From contig NC_080590.1 in NCBI RefSeq assembly GCF_029962835.1, positions 63,734,001 to 63,798,000 of the forward strand: a DNA stretch of 64,000 nt, in the 5' to 3' direction. Both the position numbers and the translations under genes were made by a program. This DNA is from Magnolia sinica (taxonomy: Eukaryota; Streptophyta; Magnoliopsida; Magnoliales; Magnoliaceae). The notes beneath the pieces are model-generated. The model saw nothing but the letters and a program-made list of their open reading frames with translations. It searched no databases and was not told the origin of the DNA. This document shows, one piece after another, positions 36,786 through 48,929 of this stretch. Within the stretch, counting starts at the first letter, position 1; each line of letters starts with the position of its first letter.

Positions 36786-37199
36786 AGCCGAAAGGCATAA
36801 TGAGTTCTCGTAAGGTCGCAAAAAGCACATGGTAGCTAAACAATTTTGACGATCAAGCAAAACAAGTACTTTTGAGGTGATTTGGGAAGTAATAAACATT
36901 TCATTTCCAGTTAGTACCCTTGTAAGGTTATAGAAAGCGTGGGACTCTACTGTATTATATTCTTCGATGTTAGTGCTGATCAAGAGTGAAATGGTTGTGA
37001 TTGGTTGCCTGTAATGCCGCATAAAGTACAGAGACAATTGTAACGTTTTCCTCAAACCCTCATGATATATGCAAGTTGTTTATTTCCAGACAACCAGCTG
37101 ACACAGACACAAAAGCAGATAGTAAATCTAGACCACAATTCATAATTGACTAGCAAAGGTGGGGTGTTCACTCGCTTTGGCATTCGGTTGCATGCAACC

Positions 37200-37218
37200 T
37201 CTGCCAAAGAGGGGCATC
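37200..37218 (+). other. Polypurine tract before an Ogre/Tat-type LTR
   Basis: CCAAAGAGGGGCATC lies directly before TGTAGACACCCC at 37219, the usual layout at the start of a 3' LTR. Confidence 0.6.
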
Positions 37219-38832
37219 TGTAGACACCCCACCTCGGGCCGACAAGCTGATTAGGATTGGACCAACTCAACCCGACTTAATGGCTAACCTAAACCCTAAC
37301 CCTAATCCTAAACCCTAAACTCAACCCAGCTCAACCAAATCAACCCAATTATCTAGTCTTAAACCATAATACCCTAAACCCTAGAGCCTTGAGTTAACAC
37401 GGCGAGTCGATTCACCGAGTCAACTCACCCGGTTTGCCTACCCAGTCCGATAACCCAATTGACGCACCTTGTCAAGCCCAACCTAAAACTAGGCCTGAAT
37501 CGATGCCAAAAACCAAGCCTAAACAGAATTAGAGGTGGAGTAACAACTGAGCAAACCAGGAGGCAAACCCCCCACACGCTTGTGGGAGATCTCCTGTCAA
37601 TACTAGAGGTCCCACGAGTGGGTGGCTGCACCCAAGGTGTTGCTAGCCACGTGGCACCCCTCCTCTCTTGGTAGTAGCTCTCAACACATGTGGACTCCCC
37701 TTTTACAACTTGCAAGTACGCGAAAATAGGTATTGACTCTAATACCCTTCTCTTAACCCACATTTACCCTTTTACTATCCAATCTAAGGTATGCGATATT
37801 GCCACGTGACAATTTCAAATCCTAGCCCTCCAGTCACTTTTTACCCATGAACTTGTCTAGAATTACCAGAAAACCTGGCTTGGGAGCTATAAATATCCCC
37901 TTCCCCTTCCCATTTTGATCATTCAATCATCCTCGAATTATCTAGTAGACATCAGAGATTCCATCAACCAATCCCTTTCATCCCTCCACCAAGGAGAGTG
38001 AGAGTGAAAGAGAGAGTCCAACCTTGGTCTAGTCTAGCATAGCCAAAGTCCAAGACTCCTGAGCCACGTAAGTCCTAATCCAAGCCATTTGATCTAGTGT
38101 TTGTGACACTCTCGTCCATCCAACCATCTAGTCCTTAATCAACTTTGTCTAATCCTGTAATTGCCTTGTGCAACATCCATTCCCTTCTCATCTTATCCAT
38201 CCACATCGTATGACAATCTGCATTAACATGACATGGGCATATGCTTTGTGGCTTGACGAATAAATCGAATACCACCCATCAGAAACTCTAGTCGATATGC
38301 ATTAAATACGCATCACCCGAGCACTCTGTTAGTACAAACGTATGTTCTGTGGCTTGTTGATTTAATCAGAGCTTGCCCACCAGAAATTCATGTTGCCTGA
38401 TGATTGCTTGCCTCCAAGTGCAGAGGTTCGTAAGTAATATCCTATGAATACAAGGATGATCCCACATGGAGATGATCTATGAGAATGAGAAAATTAAATG
38501 CAAAATTAACTAAGTAATGGAAACTAAACAAATGAATCCAAACACATACTAGAACAAAAGCCCTCGATAGAGGCACCCATGGAAGCCATGAGTTGGTCCT
38601 ATTCCTAGAACCAATGTCCACAAATACTACTCATCAATGAGATGAGATCATGAATGCAATGCAAGTATGAATGTAATGTGTATTAATCATCTCCACCACC
38701 TCCCAATACTATCAATCAGAATCAACAATCGACTACACCTGCTCAAGTGGCCTATTTCCTATGCCAATAATCAACCTCGTTAGTGAGGTATCACGTACTC
38801 ACTCACCTGGACCCACCAGTCATGATAGTACA
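37219..38832 (+). mobile_element. Ogre/Tat-type 3' LTR, part before the Tat insertion
   Basis: Starts TGTAGACACCCCACCTCGGG after a polypurine tract. It contains a stretch of degenerate CCCTAAA words (37283-37380) and a TATA box (GCTATAAATATCCCC, about 37890). The minus-strand LTR ending at 55210 begins in a similar way. The right limit is unknown; it may continue after the Tat insertion at 49850. The 5' LTR of this element is not in the window. Confidence 0.55.
38768..38832 (+). repeat. 61-bp minisatellite, left part
   Basis: One unit (CCTCGTTAGTGAGGTA, then GTACTCACTCACC) related to the array at 49855-50440, cut off from it by the Tat element. Confidence 0.7.
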
Positions 38833-39752
38833 TGTTATGGGAAGATCCGAGACCCTTAAATTCTGAGGTCTGACGCCATCTTAATTAGATTGGACATGTT
38901 AGGGTTAATTGGAAATTGTGAAAACAATCGAAGGGAAGGAAGATTCTTGGCCCGGCCCCAGTCCTGCTCCTGCTCCGAGGCATTCAGTTTGGAGTATTCT
39001 GAGGCTGGGGCAGTCAATGTGAAGCTCAGATGGAAGCCTACTCATGAGATCTCAGGTTGCCCCACCACTGCTCAGCCAATGACGGAATATTTGATTACAC
39101 ACGTCTACGCGTCACCCATTATGAAGAAATCCAACTCAACGGGTTAAGTCCGCCACCCACCTTGGAGCTCGGAGGGGAGACCTCGAGAGTACCTGATAGA
39201 CGAGTGATTCCGAGACCGCCACGAGCCCAGACCGAGGCTCATCCCTACCTCTGGACGCTATCCTCTACATACTAGTTCAGGTCCGAGGCTCAAAGTCAGG
39301 ACCTCTTTAGTCAGAGATCCTAAGTCGAGACTGAAGCCGGATGTGAACAGTCCCGTGTGTTAAACTAAGAAACTACCTTAAGCGAACACGGCCGATTATC
39401 TTGCTCACAGATACGCACGATACGGGATACGATCCCTGGATTACGGACAATATCTCCACGATCATAGTATCCCACTAATTGAGAAAATCGTGCCGAGATT
39501 AACGGACTCAGACCGTTCGATAAGCAGGTATAAATATAATGGGACTCCACTGCTATAGGTACGCAACATCTTGCACTCTCTTACTACACTTGAACTTAGA
39601 CCCAGATTCCCTTGACCTAACTTAGGCATCAGAGGGTCCCGTGCCTAGACCAGGATTTCCTTTGCTCATTGTAAGTGTGCAGGTTTAAGACGCTGAAGCG
39701 GTTCGGAGTTCATGGATCGGAGTAGAAAGCCATCCAAATTTAGTCATTAACA
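38833..39752 (+). repeat. Tat 5' LTR (920 bp)
   Basis: TGTTATGGGAAG to AGTCATTAACA. Same length as the 3' LTR. A TATA-like GTATAAATATAATGGG lies near 39530. Confidence 0.9.
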
Positions 39753-39756
39753 TTTT

Positions 39757-39771
39757 TGGCACCGTCTGTGG
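39757..39771 (+). other. Primer binding site of the Tat element
   Basis: TGGCACCGTCTGTGG starts four bases after the 5' LTR. It is of the TGGCGCCGTCTGTGG type seen in Tat-like elements, with one G to A change. I did not assign the primer tRNA. Confidence 0.65.
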
Positions 39772-39811
39772 AAATCTGATACGAAAGGTCAGGTTCCTAT
39801 TCTTAAGCATT

Positions 39812-41560
39812 ATGGCGAGAGGAAAGAAGTAATCGGTAGCTGTGGAACCGGAGCAACACGATCAAACCCATTCATCTTCGCTGCTTCATGCCGAATCGGC
39901 CCCAGGGCCTTCCCAGCATTCTCGCAATCAGGCAAGCAAGTATCGAGCTATGCAAAGCGAGATACAAGCTCTGCGCGATGAAATTAATCAGATGAAGCAG
40001 CAATAGGAACCACAACCGCATCCCGTTCAGGAAACGATTGGTCCAGTAGTAAAAGCACATTCCGTGCCAAGGAGTATGAGACCCGAAGGGTCCCAACGTC
40101 TATCTGCTCGGGCACCAGCTTCAGTTCAGAACCCTCCTACGACTCAAAATCGAATTCTAGCCCGGAATACAGCAACTCGGGTTCTAAAGAATGCCTCGGT
40201 CACCTCGGCCCTAGCACCAATGGATCTCCGTCATGAGTTAGAGAGGAGGAGGGGGAGAAGAACTCCCGAAGTAGAAGACATACAAGAGATGATGACTGAA
40301 AACAAAGATCTATGGGAAACACGGTTTGCGGAACTCAACAACAAGATTCTGACACTTGATAAGAATCAGCAATCGTTGTTAGTTCCCGCCATTGTTCAAG
40401 CGATGATGGAAGAGACCGAGCCTCCCTTCACCTCTGCGATCATGAGCGAGGTGATACCTTAGAGGTTCCGGATACCTCCCGTCATCCAATACTCTGGGTC
40501 TGGTGACCCATCCGAGCATGTGGAGGCTTATCGCTCGTGGATGCAAATTTAGACAACAACGGATGCAATGATGTGCAGAAGATTCTTGATAACACTCACA
40601 GGATCCACTCGGAGTTGGTACCGTCAGCTCAAACGCAACTCCATCAGATCATTCACGGAGCTCAGCCGATTATTCCTTTCCCAATTCATAAGTGGTAACA
40701 AGAGTCGAAAACCGAATACCCATCTGTTCACCATCAAGCAAGGGCCCAAGGAGTCATTAAAAGACTATATCGCTCGTTTCAATGAGGAAGCATTACAAGT
40801 GGAAAATTATGACGATAAGATGACACTCTCTGCAGTGTTTAGTGGTCTAAAAGAGGGAAAGTTTACCTTCTCCATTAGGAAGAATCCACTGAAGACGCTA
40901 GCTGAGCTCGTCACCAGAGCTCAAAAATACACTAATGCCAAGGAATTCTCCAATGCCCGCAAGAATGTTCAGGTGATAGAGCCGATTGGCAAAGGAAAGA
41001 GACCAAGGAACGAGAAACCTCAGCCGTCCAGCAAAGGACTAGATGACTGTGCTCCTCGCGATCATTGTCCGAGCAGAAAACCAGAGGGTAAATTCCGTTC
41101 TTACACCCCCCTTAACACATTTACCGAGTAGATTCTACTGGACATCCGAGGGCAAAAGCTTCTGAATTGGACTATTTGTATGAAGGCCGATCCGGATCAT
41201 CGAGACAAACGCAAGTATTACCGTTTTCATCGAGATCATGGCCATAACACAGCCGACTGCGTAGATCTTAAAGATGAGATTGAGACCCTTATTCGTAAGG
41301 GTCATCTGTGCCGATATACTAAGGAAGAGAGAATAGCTTGAAAAGAAAAGAGAAGGCAGCCAAATAACACCACATAAGAGCTAGCCGAGATCTACACCAT
41401 CTTCGGTGGCTCATCCAGTGGAGGGGATTCAAACAGGGCACGAAAAGCCCATTCTCGAAAGTCTAATCCAGAGTACTACATCCACATGACCAAGTGGCCT
41501 GAGCAAGGAACTCCAGGTCAGCCTGTGCAGTATGACCTTCACGGAAGATGATGCGGCAGA
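39812..41560 (+). pseudogene. Tat gag, broken
   Basis: The ATG at 39812 shares one frame with all later gag pieces to 41340, interrupted by stops. The gag domain spans 40440-41130: SGDPSEHVEAYRSWM, GSTRSWYRQL, SFTELSRLFLSQF, KDYIARFNEEALQV. A zinc-knuckle-like YYRFHRDHGHNTADC lies at about 41217-41261, with its first Cys replaced by Tyr, then LKDEIETLIRKGHL. An N-terminal coiled-coil-like segment (about 39930-40005) precedes it. In the family Gag builds the particle. Confidence 0.85.
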
Positions 41561-41569
41561 ATTCAACAT

Positions 41570-41960
41570 CCACATGATGACGCCCTAGTGGTTGCGATGA
41601 CCACAACCAACCACAAGGTATACCGCATTCTGGTTGACACTGGAAGCTCAACAGATGTGATCTACTCTGAGGCTTTTGAAAGAATGAGGATTCCAAGGTT
41701 GCGCCTCAAACCTGTGAAGACCCCCTACACGGTTTGCTGGAGAGCGGGTGATCTCTGAGGGAGCCATCTCCCTCCCTGTGACCGCGAGAGAAGGATAACA
41801 TCAAGTCACCCTCATGGTAGACTTCCTCGTTGTCAACGTGCCTTCAGTGCACAACGTCATTCTAGGCAGACCTTCTCTCAGTGTAATGAGGGCAGTCATC
41901 TCCACCGATCATCTGATGATGAAGTTCCCAGCCGAGGGTGGGGTAAGTTACCTCTGAGGC
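41570..41960 (+). pseudogene. Tat protease region
   Basis: The active-site motif ILVDTGSSTDVIY is intact (Asp codon 41636-41638), preceded by VAMTTTNHKVYR. Frameshifts follow within about 100 bases; homologous sense continues in other frames to about 41960. The motif is intact but the protein is not. Confidence 0.8.
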
Positions 41961-41987
41961 GATCAACGCGAAGCTAGGAGATGTTAC

Positions 41988-44900
41988 GTGATAGTAGTAA
42001 AGAAAGGGTCTGTAAAGCAAGCACTCATTGTCAACATCCTAGATCCCAGAGGACCTACAGAGGACTTATCTGTGGAAGACCTGGAGAAAGTATCGCTCGA
42101 TGAAGCAGACCCGAGCAAGACTGTTCAGCTCCTAACGTCGTTAAGTTCCGAGCAACAGTTTGAAATGATGACTTTCCTACGACAGCATAGGGATGTCTTT
42201 GCATAGTCGCATGAGGACTTGCCCGGGATCTCTCAGATGTCATGGTCCATAGGTTGAATGTGGACCCGGATCACAAACCCGTGAAACAGAAGAGGAGACC
42301 ATTCGATGTCGAGCGGTATGAGGCTATAGCTGACGAAGTCTCCATTCTGTTTGACGCTGGCTTCATAAAGGAGGTATACTATCCCGATTGGATCATAAAC
42401 GTGGTCCTCGTCAAGAAAGCCAATGGAAAATGTTGGGTCTGTATGGATTACTCGAATTTGAACAAGGCGTGTCCGAAGGATAGCTTCCCATTGCCTCGGA
42501 TTGATCAGCTGGTGGACAACATAGTGGGGCACGAACTGCTCTCATTCCTAGACGCTTATTCTGAGTATAATCAGATTGCGATGCATCCCCTGGATAGGTA
42601 GAAGACTACCTTCGTTACTGAAAAGGGGCTCTACTGTTACTGGGTCATGTCGTTTGGCTTGAAGAATGCTGGGGCCACATATCAGAGGCTGGTAGATCAA
42701 ATGTTCGCCAAACAGATCGGACATACTATGGAAGTGTATGTCGACGACATGCTTGTGAAGATCATCAAGGCGTTCGATCACTTAGAAAATCTCAGAGAAA
42801 CTTTCTCCATCCTCCGAGAGTACCAAATGAAGTTAAATCCCGCGAAGTGTGCCTTAGGAGTCGGCTCTGGTAAATTTCTCGGGTTTCAAGTTAGCCAAAG
42901 GGGTATTGAAGCGAACCTCAAAAATATCAAAGCACTCCTTGATATGAGCTCGCTTCAGACTATCAAGGAGATACAATGCCTCACTGGACAAGTGATAGCA
43001 CTTGGACGATTCATATCCAGAGCCACGGACAATTTCCTCACCTTCTTTCAGCAGTTGAAGGGTCATAAGAAGGTAGAATGGACGTCAGAATGTATATAAG
43101 ATTTTTAGCAGCTGAAACAGTATTTAGGTTTACCACCCCTATTGTCTAAGCCTGAAGAAGGTGAGCCCCTGTTCTTGTATCTTGCGGTCTCAGCCTCAGC
43201 TGTCAGCTCAGCCCTGATTAGAGAAGTATGGGAAAAACAACATCCGGTATACCTGCCAAGATGAGATATCCGGCTATGGAGAAGTTAGCGCTCTGCCTCA
43301 TTGTCTCGGCTCGGAGGTTACGTCCGTACTTCCAAGCTCATTCCATCGTCGTCTTAACCGACTCTCCCCTTAAACAAGTCCTTCAGAGGCTTGAAGTGTC
43401 GGGCCGGCTAACCAAGTGGGCTATTGAACTCGGGGAGTTCAACATCCAGCTCCGACTAAGAACATTAATTAAGGGCCAAGTTGTGGCCGACTTCATTGTA
43501 GAATTCACCACCCCGAACGAAGAAGGGATCAGTGCCAAAGTCGAGACGACTCCTCCGCCTGTTCTTCCAAGTGATCAAGACATGGTATCAGAACGAGGAT
43601 GGATTCTTTATATAGATGGATCATCCAATGCCAAGCATGCCAGAGCAGGAATTGTCCTGGTCGCACCGGATTCCACATCCATCCAGTATGCGATTAGACT
43701 CAGTTTCAAGGCCTCTAACAATGAGGCGGAGTACGAGGCTCTTTTGGCCGGACTCAGGCTGGCAGCTAGTCTGGGGCTCCAGTCTCTTCAGGTACGATGT
43801 GATTCTTAGCTAGTAGTGAATCTTATCTCTACCGAATACGAAGCCATGGAAACCAGAATGATTGCTTACCTAGCCGAAGCGAGGAAACTGATAGAAAGAT
43901 TTTGGAGCTGTACTATCCATCAGATTCCTAGAACAGAAATTTCTTGGGCTGACGCCCTAGCGAGGTTAGCCTCGGCCTCGGAAGGAAAGATCTCATGAAT
44001 CATTCCCATGGAATTCATAGAACATCCAAGCATTGATCAGATGGAGAAGAAAATGGTCAATCTAGTAAATGATACTCCGAGCTGGATGGACCCGATTTAT
44101 AGCTACCTCACATCTGGTGAGGTCCCCCTGGATAGGTTGGAAACTAGGCACCTGAGAGTCAGAGCAGCACAGTATGTAATCCTGGATGGGATCCTACCCA
44201 AGAAAGGACATTTATAGCCCTAACTTAGGTGTCTCTGACCCGATGAGGTAGATTATGTGATTCGAAAAATTCATGAAGGCATCTACGGAAATCACTCTGG
44301 TGGTCGAGCCCTGGCTTTGAAAATACTCTGCTAAGGATATTTTTGGCCGATCATTAGGGAGGACTCGAAGAACTATATTTAAAGATGTGATAAGTGTCAA
44401 TGATACACAGTTGTGCCGAGGCAACTTGCGGAAGAAATGCCTCCCATGAGCGGTCCGTGGCCGTTCGCTTAGTGGGGGATCGACATCATCGGACCTCTGC
44501 CCATGGAGAAAGGACAAGTCAAGTTTGCCATTGTCGTAGTTGACTACTTCACTAAGTGGGCTGAGGCTGAACCCGTCACAAAGATCACAGAACAGAAGGT
44601 GATCAATTTTGTCTGAAAAAATATTATCTGCCTGTTTGGGATTCTACGCACCATTGTGTCTGATAATGACGGATAGTTTGATAATGACAAGTTCCGAGGC
44701 ATGTGTCAAGGGCTCGGCATCACAAACGCATATTCTTCACCTCGGCACCTGCAATCCAATGGACAGGTGGAAGCAGTTAACAAGGTAATCAAGCACCATC
44801 TCAAAATAAAATTAGAGAAAGAAAAAGGTAACTGGGCCGATGAGCTCCCATTCATCCTCTGGGCTTATAGGACTACGGCTTAGTCATCTACTGGGGAGAC

Positions 44901-45318
44901 CCCGTTCTCACTTTCCTACGGTTTAAAAGCAATGGTGCCAGTTGAAATTGGCCTTCTTATAGCTTGGGTTAGAAATTATCAGGAGAACCAAAATGATGAG
45001 TAGATCGCAGCCAACCAGGATTTACTTGAAGAAGCCAGAGACATCTTTAGGCTACGGGTCGCTGCTCGACATCAACAGGTAGCACGATTCTACAATTCTA
45101 AAGTCAGGACCAGGCGGTTCCGTCCAAGGGACCTAGTTCTTCGTCGAGTCTTCCAGAACACCACAGAGTTGGGGGTTGGGACACTTGGGCCTAATTAGGA
45201 AGGGCCGTACCGTGTGGTCCGATCCACCAAACCTGACTCTTACCACTTAGAAGATCTCGAGGGCCGTCAGCTCCCCCACCCCTGGAACACCGAGCACCTG
45301 AAAGTCTACCACCCTTGA
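41988..45318 (+). pseudogene. Tat pol: RT, RNase H, second RNase H, integrase
   Basis: RT lies at 42250-43100 (NKACPKDSFPLPRIDQLVD, MSFGLKNAGATYQRL, catalytic YVDD at 42737-42748). The first RNase H follows at 43150-43500 (YLAVSASAVSSALIRE, VVLTDSPLKQVLQR) across a frameshift near 43240. A second, archaeal-type RNase H begins WILYIDGSSN at 43603 and includes NNEAEYEALLAGLRLA. Integrase has the HHCC finger (44270-44400), WGIDIIGPLP, SDNDG and VEAVNK as the D-D-E core, and ends LKVYHP at 45318. Stops are mostly at former CAG, CGA, CAA or TGG codons. Confidence 0.92.
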
Positions 45319-46001
45319 TGTAATGGCCGTTGCGGGCCCCCAATAAATGCACGCCTCTGAACGACTAGCCTTTAAGGTTCTCAATAAAATTCACACCTCT
45401 TTATATCTACACGAGTGGATTATCTACTAATAAAAAGTTACCTCTCATAAGCAGGGGCAGACTTAACGAACTGATTCCTTAAAGAAGGGGTTAGTAGGTT
45501 ATCCCATGAAAATTCTCCAAGGCATCCCATCATGATCAGGGAAAAAGCCCATACAACGACTCGAGGAGTTGGTTCATCGTTCGACTGACGAGTCTATTAA
45601 AGGTTGCTTGCCAATCGTGGGAGGAGCCAATCCCCCAGAGGCCCAGTCCTAACAAATGTAACCCCATAAAGTCCTACAAAACGACATTGAGATGAGCAGA
45701 CCTGTTAAGGAGTCAGCTCATCAATGCCTTAAAAGGAGCTGACTAGTCAATAAATCGGATCGGCAATCAACAATTAACAATCAACATCCAAAAAGTTAAC
45801 TACGGGTTAACATATAAAAAAAATCATCATCCACACGCCCTCTCCAGAGGGTAAAAAAATGTATTATCCATCATACCACTCATTAAAAGTTTAAAAAGTT
45901 ATAAAAAAGGGATGCTGGAAGCTATTCAGTTAGAGTTGGAGGTGGAGGAGCTTGGGAGGCAGGAGCCTGATCTGGGCGAGTGTCTCTAGAGGGTTTTTCT
46001 C
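45319..46001. other. Tat 3' untranslated region
   Basis: Non-coding stretch between the integrase stop and the end of the antisense ORF. No motif recognised. Confidence 0.5.
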
Positions 46002-48273
46002 CTATGTCTTTGGGTAGAAGAGGCTCAAGGTTGAGGTCCCCTGGACCACATTAATGTAAGCATCGAAGCCACAGTTATAAAACTTAGTAGCTTCGGCTGC
46101 CCTCTCCTCTGAAGCCTTAAAGGCATCTATTGCAGCAGCCATCGCCGAGGCAAGGGAGGCCTCGTCTTCAGCTCGTTGGGCCTCCTACGCCTGGGAGACT
46201 GCTCTGTGCAGCTCTTCCGCCTCCTCGGCTCTGGTTTGCTCCAACACATCCCCCAATCGAGCGTTCTCCTTAGCGTGTGAGTCTGCATGGGCCCTAGCTC
46301 GAGACAGCTCGACTGCAGCAACACCGCATCGGGCTTCGAGATCACTCACGACCCCCTTTAGCTAGAGCTCATGAGCCCTCCCGTCATCAAGTTGCTGACG
46401 TAGTTCCGCCTGCTCCATCTGGAAGAAGGTAGCCTCATCTCGTAGGATCCCAGCCTCGCCCCTGAGGGCTTCCACCTCAGTATCTTTCTTTGCAAGTTCC
46501 CTCAATCTCTCCCGAGTTAGAAGGAGCTTCGAGACGGACTTAACAGAAATAAAAGAATGAGCATTCGAATGCAGTAAAAACTAAAGGTAAGAAAAGTAAA
46601 TAAAAGTACCCGGTAGAAGACGAAAGCAATGTTGTTGACGAAAGACTCGTCCGAATTGGCGAGAAGGCTGACTATCTCCTCCTTCGAGGCGTGCTTGGCA
46701 GCCCAGCAGACTAAGTAAGACATATGATAGCCTGGTTGGAACCTCTCTCCACTCGTTCCCACCTGAGCCAACCCCGCCGCCTCCTCGACCCTAGTCTTTC
46801 TGCTTGTTAAGGCCTAAGCCTCAGCCCTGAGATCATTCCTGACTTTGGGAGGGGAGAGCATGGTGTCAGCCATCCGAACGGCCTCCTCCCATTCAGATGA
46901 AGATGGGATGACTATGTAGGGCTCGGGGGTTATGGGAGGCACTGCAGTAAGAGCATTGTTAATAGCGACCTCAGTCGCAACAGGCGTTGTAGTCAGAGCT
47001 GCAGCAACAGAAATTGAAGCTGTAGCGATAGAAATTGGGGCCTAGGGGCCCTCGCCGTGAGGAGCTGCTGACCTCCTCCGAATAGTTGTCTTTGTTTGGG
47101 GCTCGACCCTCAACATTTCCTCCATCGTCGGGGCAGCCTTTCTCCTCTGGAACCCAAAAGCCTTGGCCATGCTTGTGTAAAAAGTAACGAATCAGCAACC
47201 AAGTTAAGAGATTCAGTCCTTCCAAAGTAAGGAGCGAAAGAAAGACTTACTGAAGGAAGTGGGGAGTGGTTTGGACTTGCAGAGTCTGGACCAATGAAGA
47301 TTGTTGGCCGTGATCAGGTCTGACTAAGAGCGGAGGTCTCCTAAGTGCGCCCTGGCCCTGGAAATCCTATTCTTCTGGTCCGAGGAGAGGAGTAGCGAAC
47401 CTCTCGAAAAGTCTACAAAAACGAAAGGAAAACTTTAGTCAAATCACAATAGATGAGGAAAGGATGTAAAGAATAAGAAGTGTGTGAGGTTTGACCTGGA
47501 GTGGCCAAATCGGGTGAGGACTCGAGCCCTCAAGTTCCCGAGCTCCGTTGCCGATGCTTCCCATTTGCCCGAAGCCCAGAACCACTTGTTCTTCTAGTCC
47601 TTTTTAAAGGATGAAAGATTCATGACCAACCTCGACCCCTTACTATCGCGAGTCGCAAAGTAATACCACGGCTCTTGGCTGTCATGCTTGACTATATACA
47701 AGCTTATCAACTCCTCTGGTGTCAGCTTCGGGTTCCTGACTTGAAGCCAGATGATGTAAGAAGAGATTAAAACCCTCCAAGCATTAGGGGTAAATTGGCC
47801 AGGAGCTAGTCCCACGAAGGCCGTCAGGGCTCGGATGAAGGGGTGCATAGGAAGTTGGAGCCCACATTATAGAGCGCAAAGGAAAATGGCGACTTTCCCT
47901 TCAGTAGGAGCACCGACGGTGTTAAGGGGCTCTTGCGCCCTTATCTGCATGGAGTCTTGAATTTTAAACTTCGAACGAATCTATCCCATTTGAGACTATA
48001 CCAGTACAGAGCCTCTCAGGATGATCTACAAGGCTCGGCCGCTGGCAGGCATCTCGGCGCTGCCTACCATCAAGTCTTGGGGGGCTTGAGCGGTTTTCTT
48101 CTCGCCGGTCCGGTGGGTCCGAACCCCCGCTTCTTTGTTTCTTCGGAGTGGAGGGAAGAGAAGTACTGCTTTTAAGGGACCTTCGGATGCCCCCTCCTGT
48201 CATTCGAGTTCCCCGGCCCGGAGTCATCATCCAAATCATAGTCTTCTCGGACCATACTCAGATCGGCTGACAT
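46002..48273 (-). pseudogene. Antisense extra ORF of the Tat element (gypsy-type 'transposase' family)
   Basis: On the minus strand a degenerate gene can be followed from ATG 48273 (MSADLSMVREDYDLDDDSG) to TAG at 46002. Its best part (47848-47594, continuing past a stop to about 47540) reads PFIRALTAFVGLAPGQFTPNAW, then PWYYFATRDSKGSRLV and KNKWFWA. This resembles the plant protein family annotated as putative gypsy-type transposon (PF04195, from memory). The C-terminal part (46330-46040) is a coiled-coil-like Ala/Glu-rich run ending FYNCGFDAYINVVQ. Extra ORFs in this position and orientation are known in Tat/Retand elements; their role is unknown. Stops and possible introns interrupt it. Confidence 0.7.
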
Positions 48274-48911
48274 CTTGTAGGATATAAGAGAGAAAAGTTC
48301 TAAAGGAAAGGGATGACTCATAGGGCAGTTGCCGGGAATCGCTTTGTCGAAAGCCCCGGATTGGTCGGAATCGCCTTGCCGAAAACTTTAAGACGGTCGG
48401 AATCGCCTTCGCCGAAAATCGCCTTCTTAAGGAACTAGCAACCACAAGAATTCTGAACGCGAAAATAAGAAGCATTTCTGAAGCACCAGGGTTTATATAG
48501 CCTGTGAGGGATCCTCGTATTAATGACAAGGCATGATGGCCTTAGCCAAATCATCGTGAGCTGATTCTAGAGCACACGTGGCCATAGGGTACTGGCTCAA
48601 GGTCTGCTAGGCGGCGTGCGTCTGACATTAGGTGACGAACTCTGGGTAGCAGAAGCGGCGCTCAGGTAGGGGAAACGTCACTCAAATGTCTCCCAGGGCA
48701 TACGTGGCGGTCGGCCATAGGTTTAACGACGATTCGAGATTTTAACCGTCGCCACGCATCCGCTGGAAGTTAACTCGCGGATGAAAAAGCCCCAAAGACA
48801 TGAAATTTTGAATGAGGAAATCATAATTGTAGCTGCACGCATGGAAGATATGACGGGAAGCTGTTGATCTTCCGCATATGTTTACTCTCCAAGTAATTAG
48901 TGCCCAAACTT

Positions 48912-48929
48912 GGAGAGTAGGGGGGCTTC
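48912..48929 (+). other. Polypurine tract of the Tat element
   Basis: GGAGAGTAGGGGGGC directly precedes the TGTTATGGG start of the 3' LTR at 48930. Confidence 0.85.

Noticed and set aside
36756..37055. 99-codon minus-strand ORF
   Set aside because: No domain, and it overlaps a tandem repeat and the probable end of an Ogre-type internal region.
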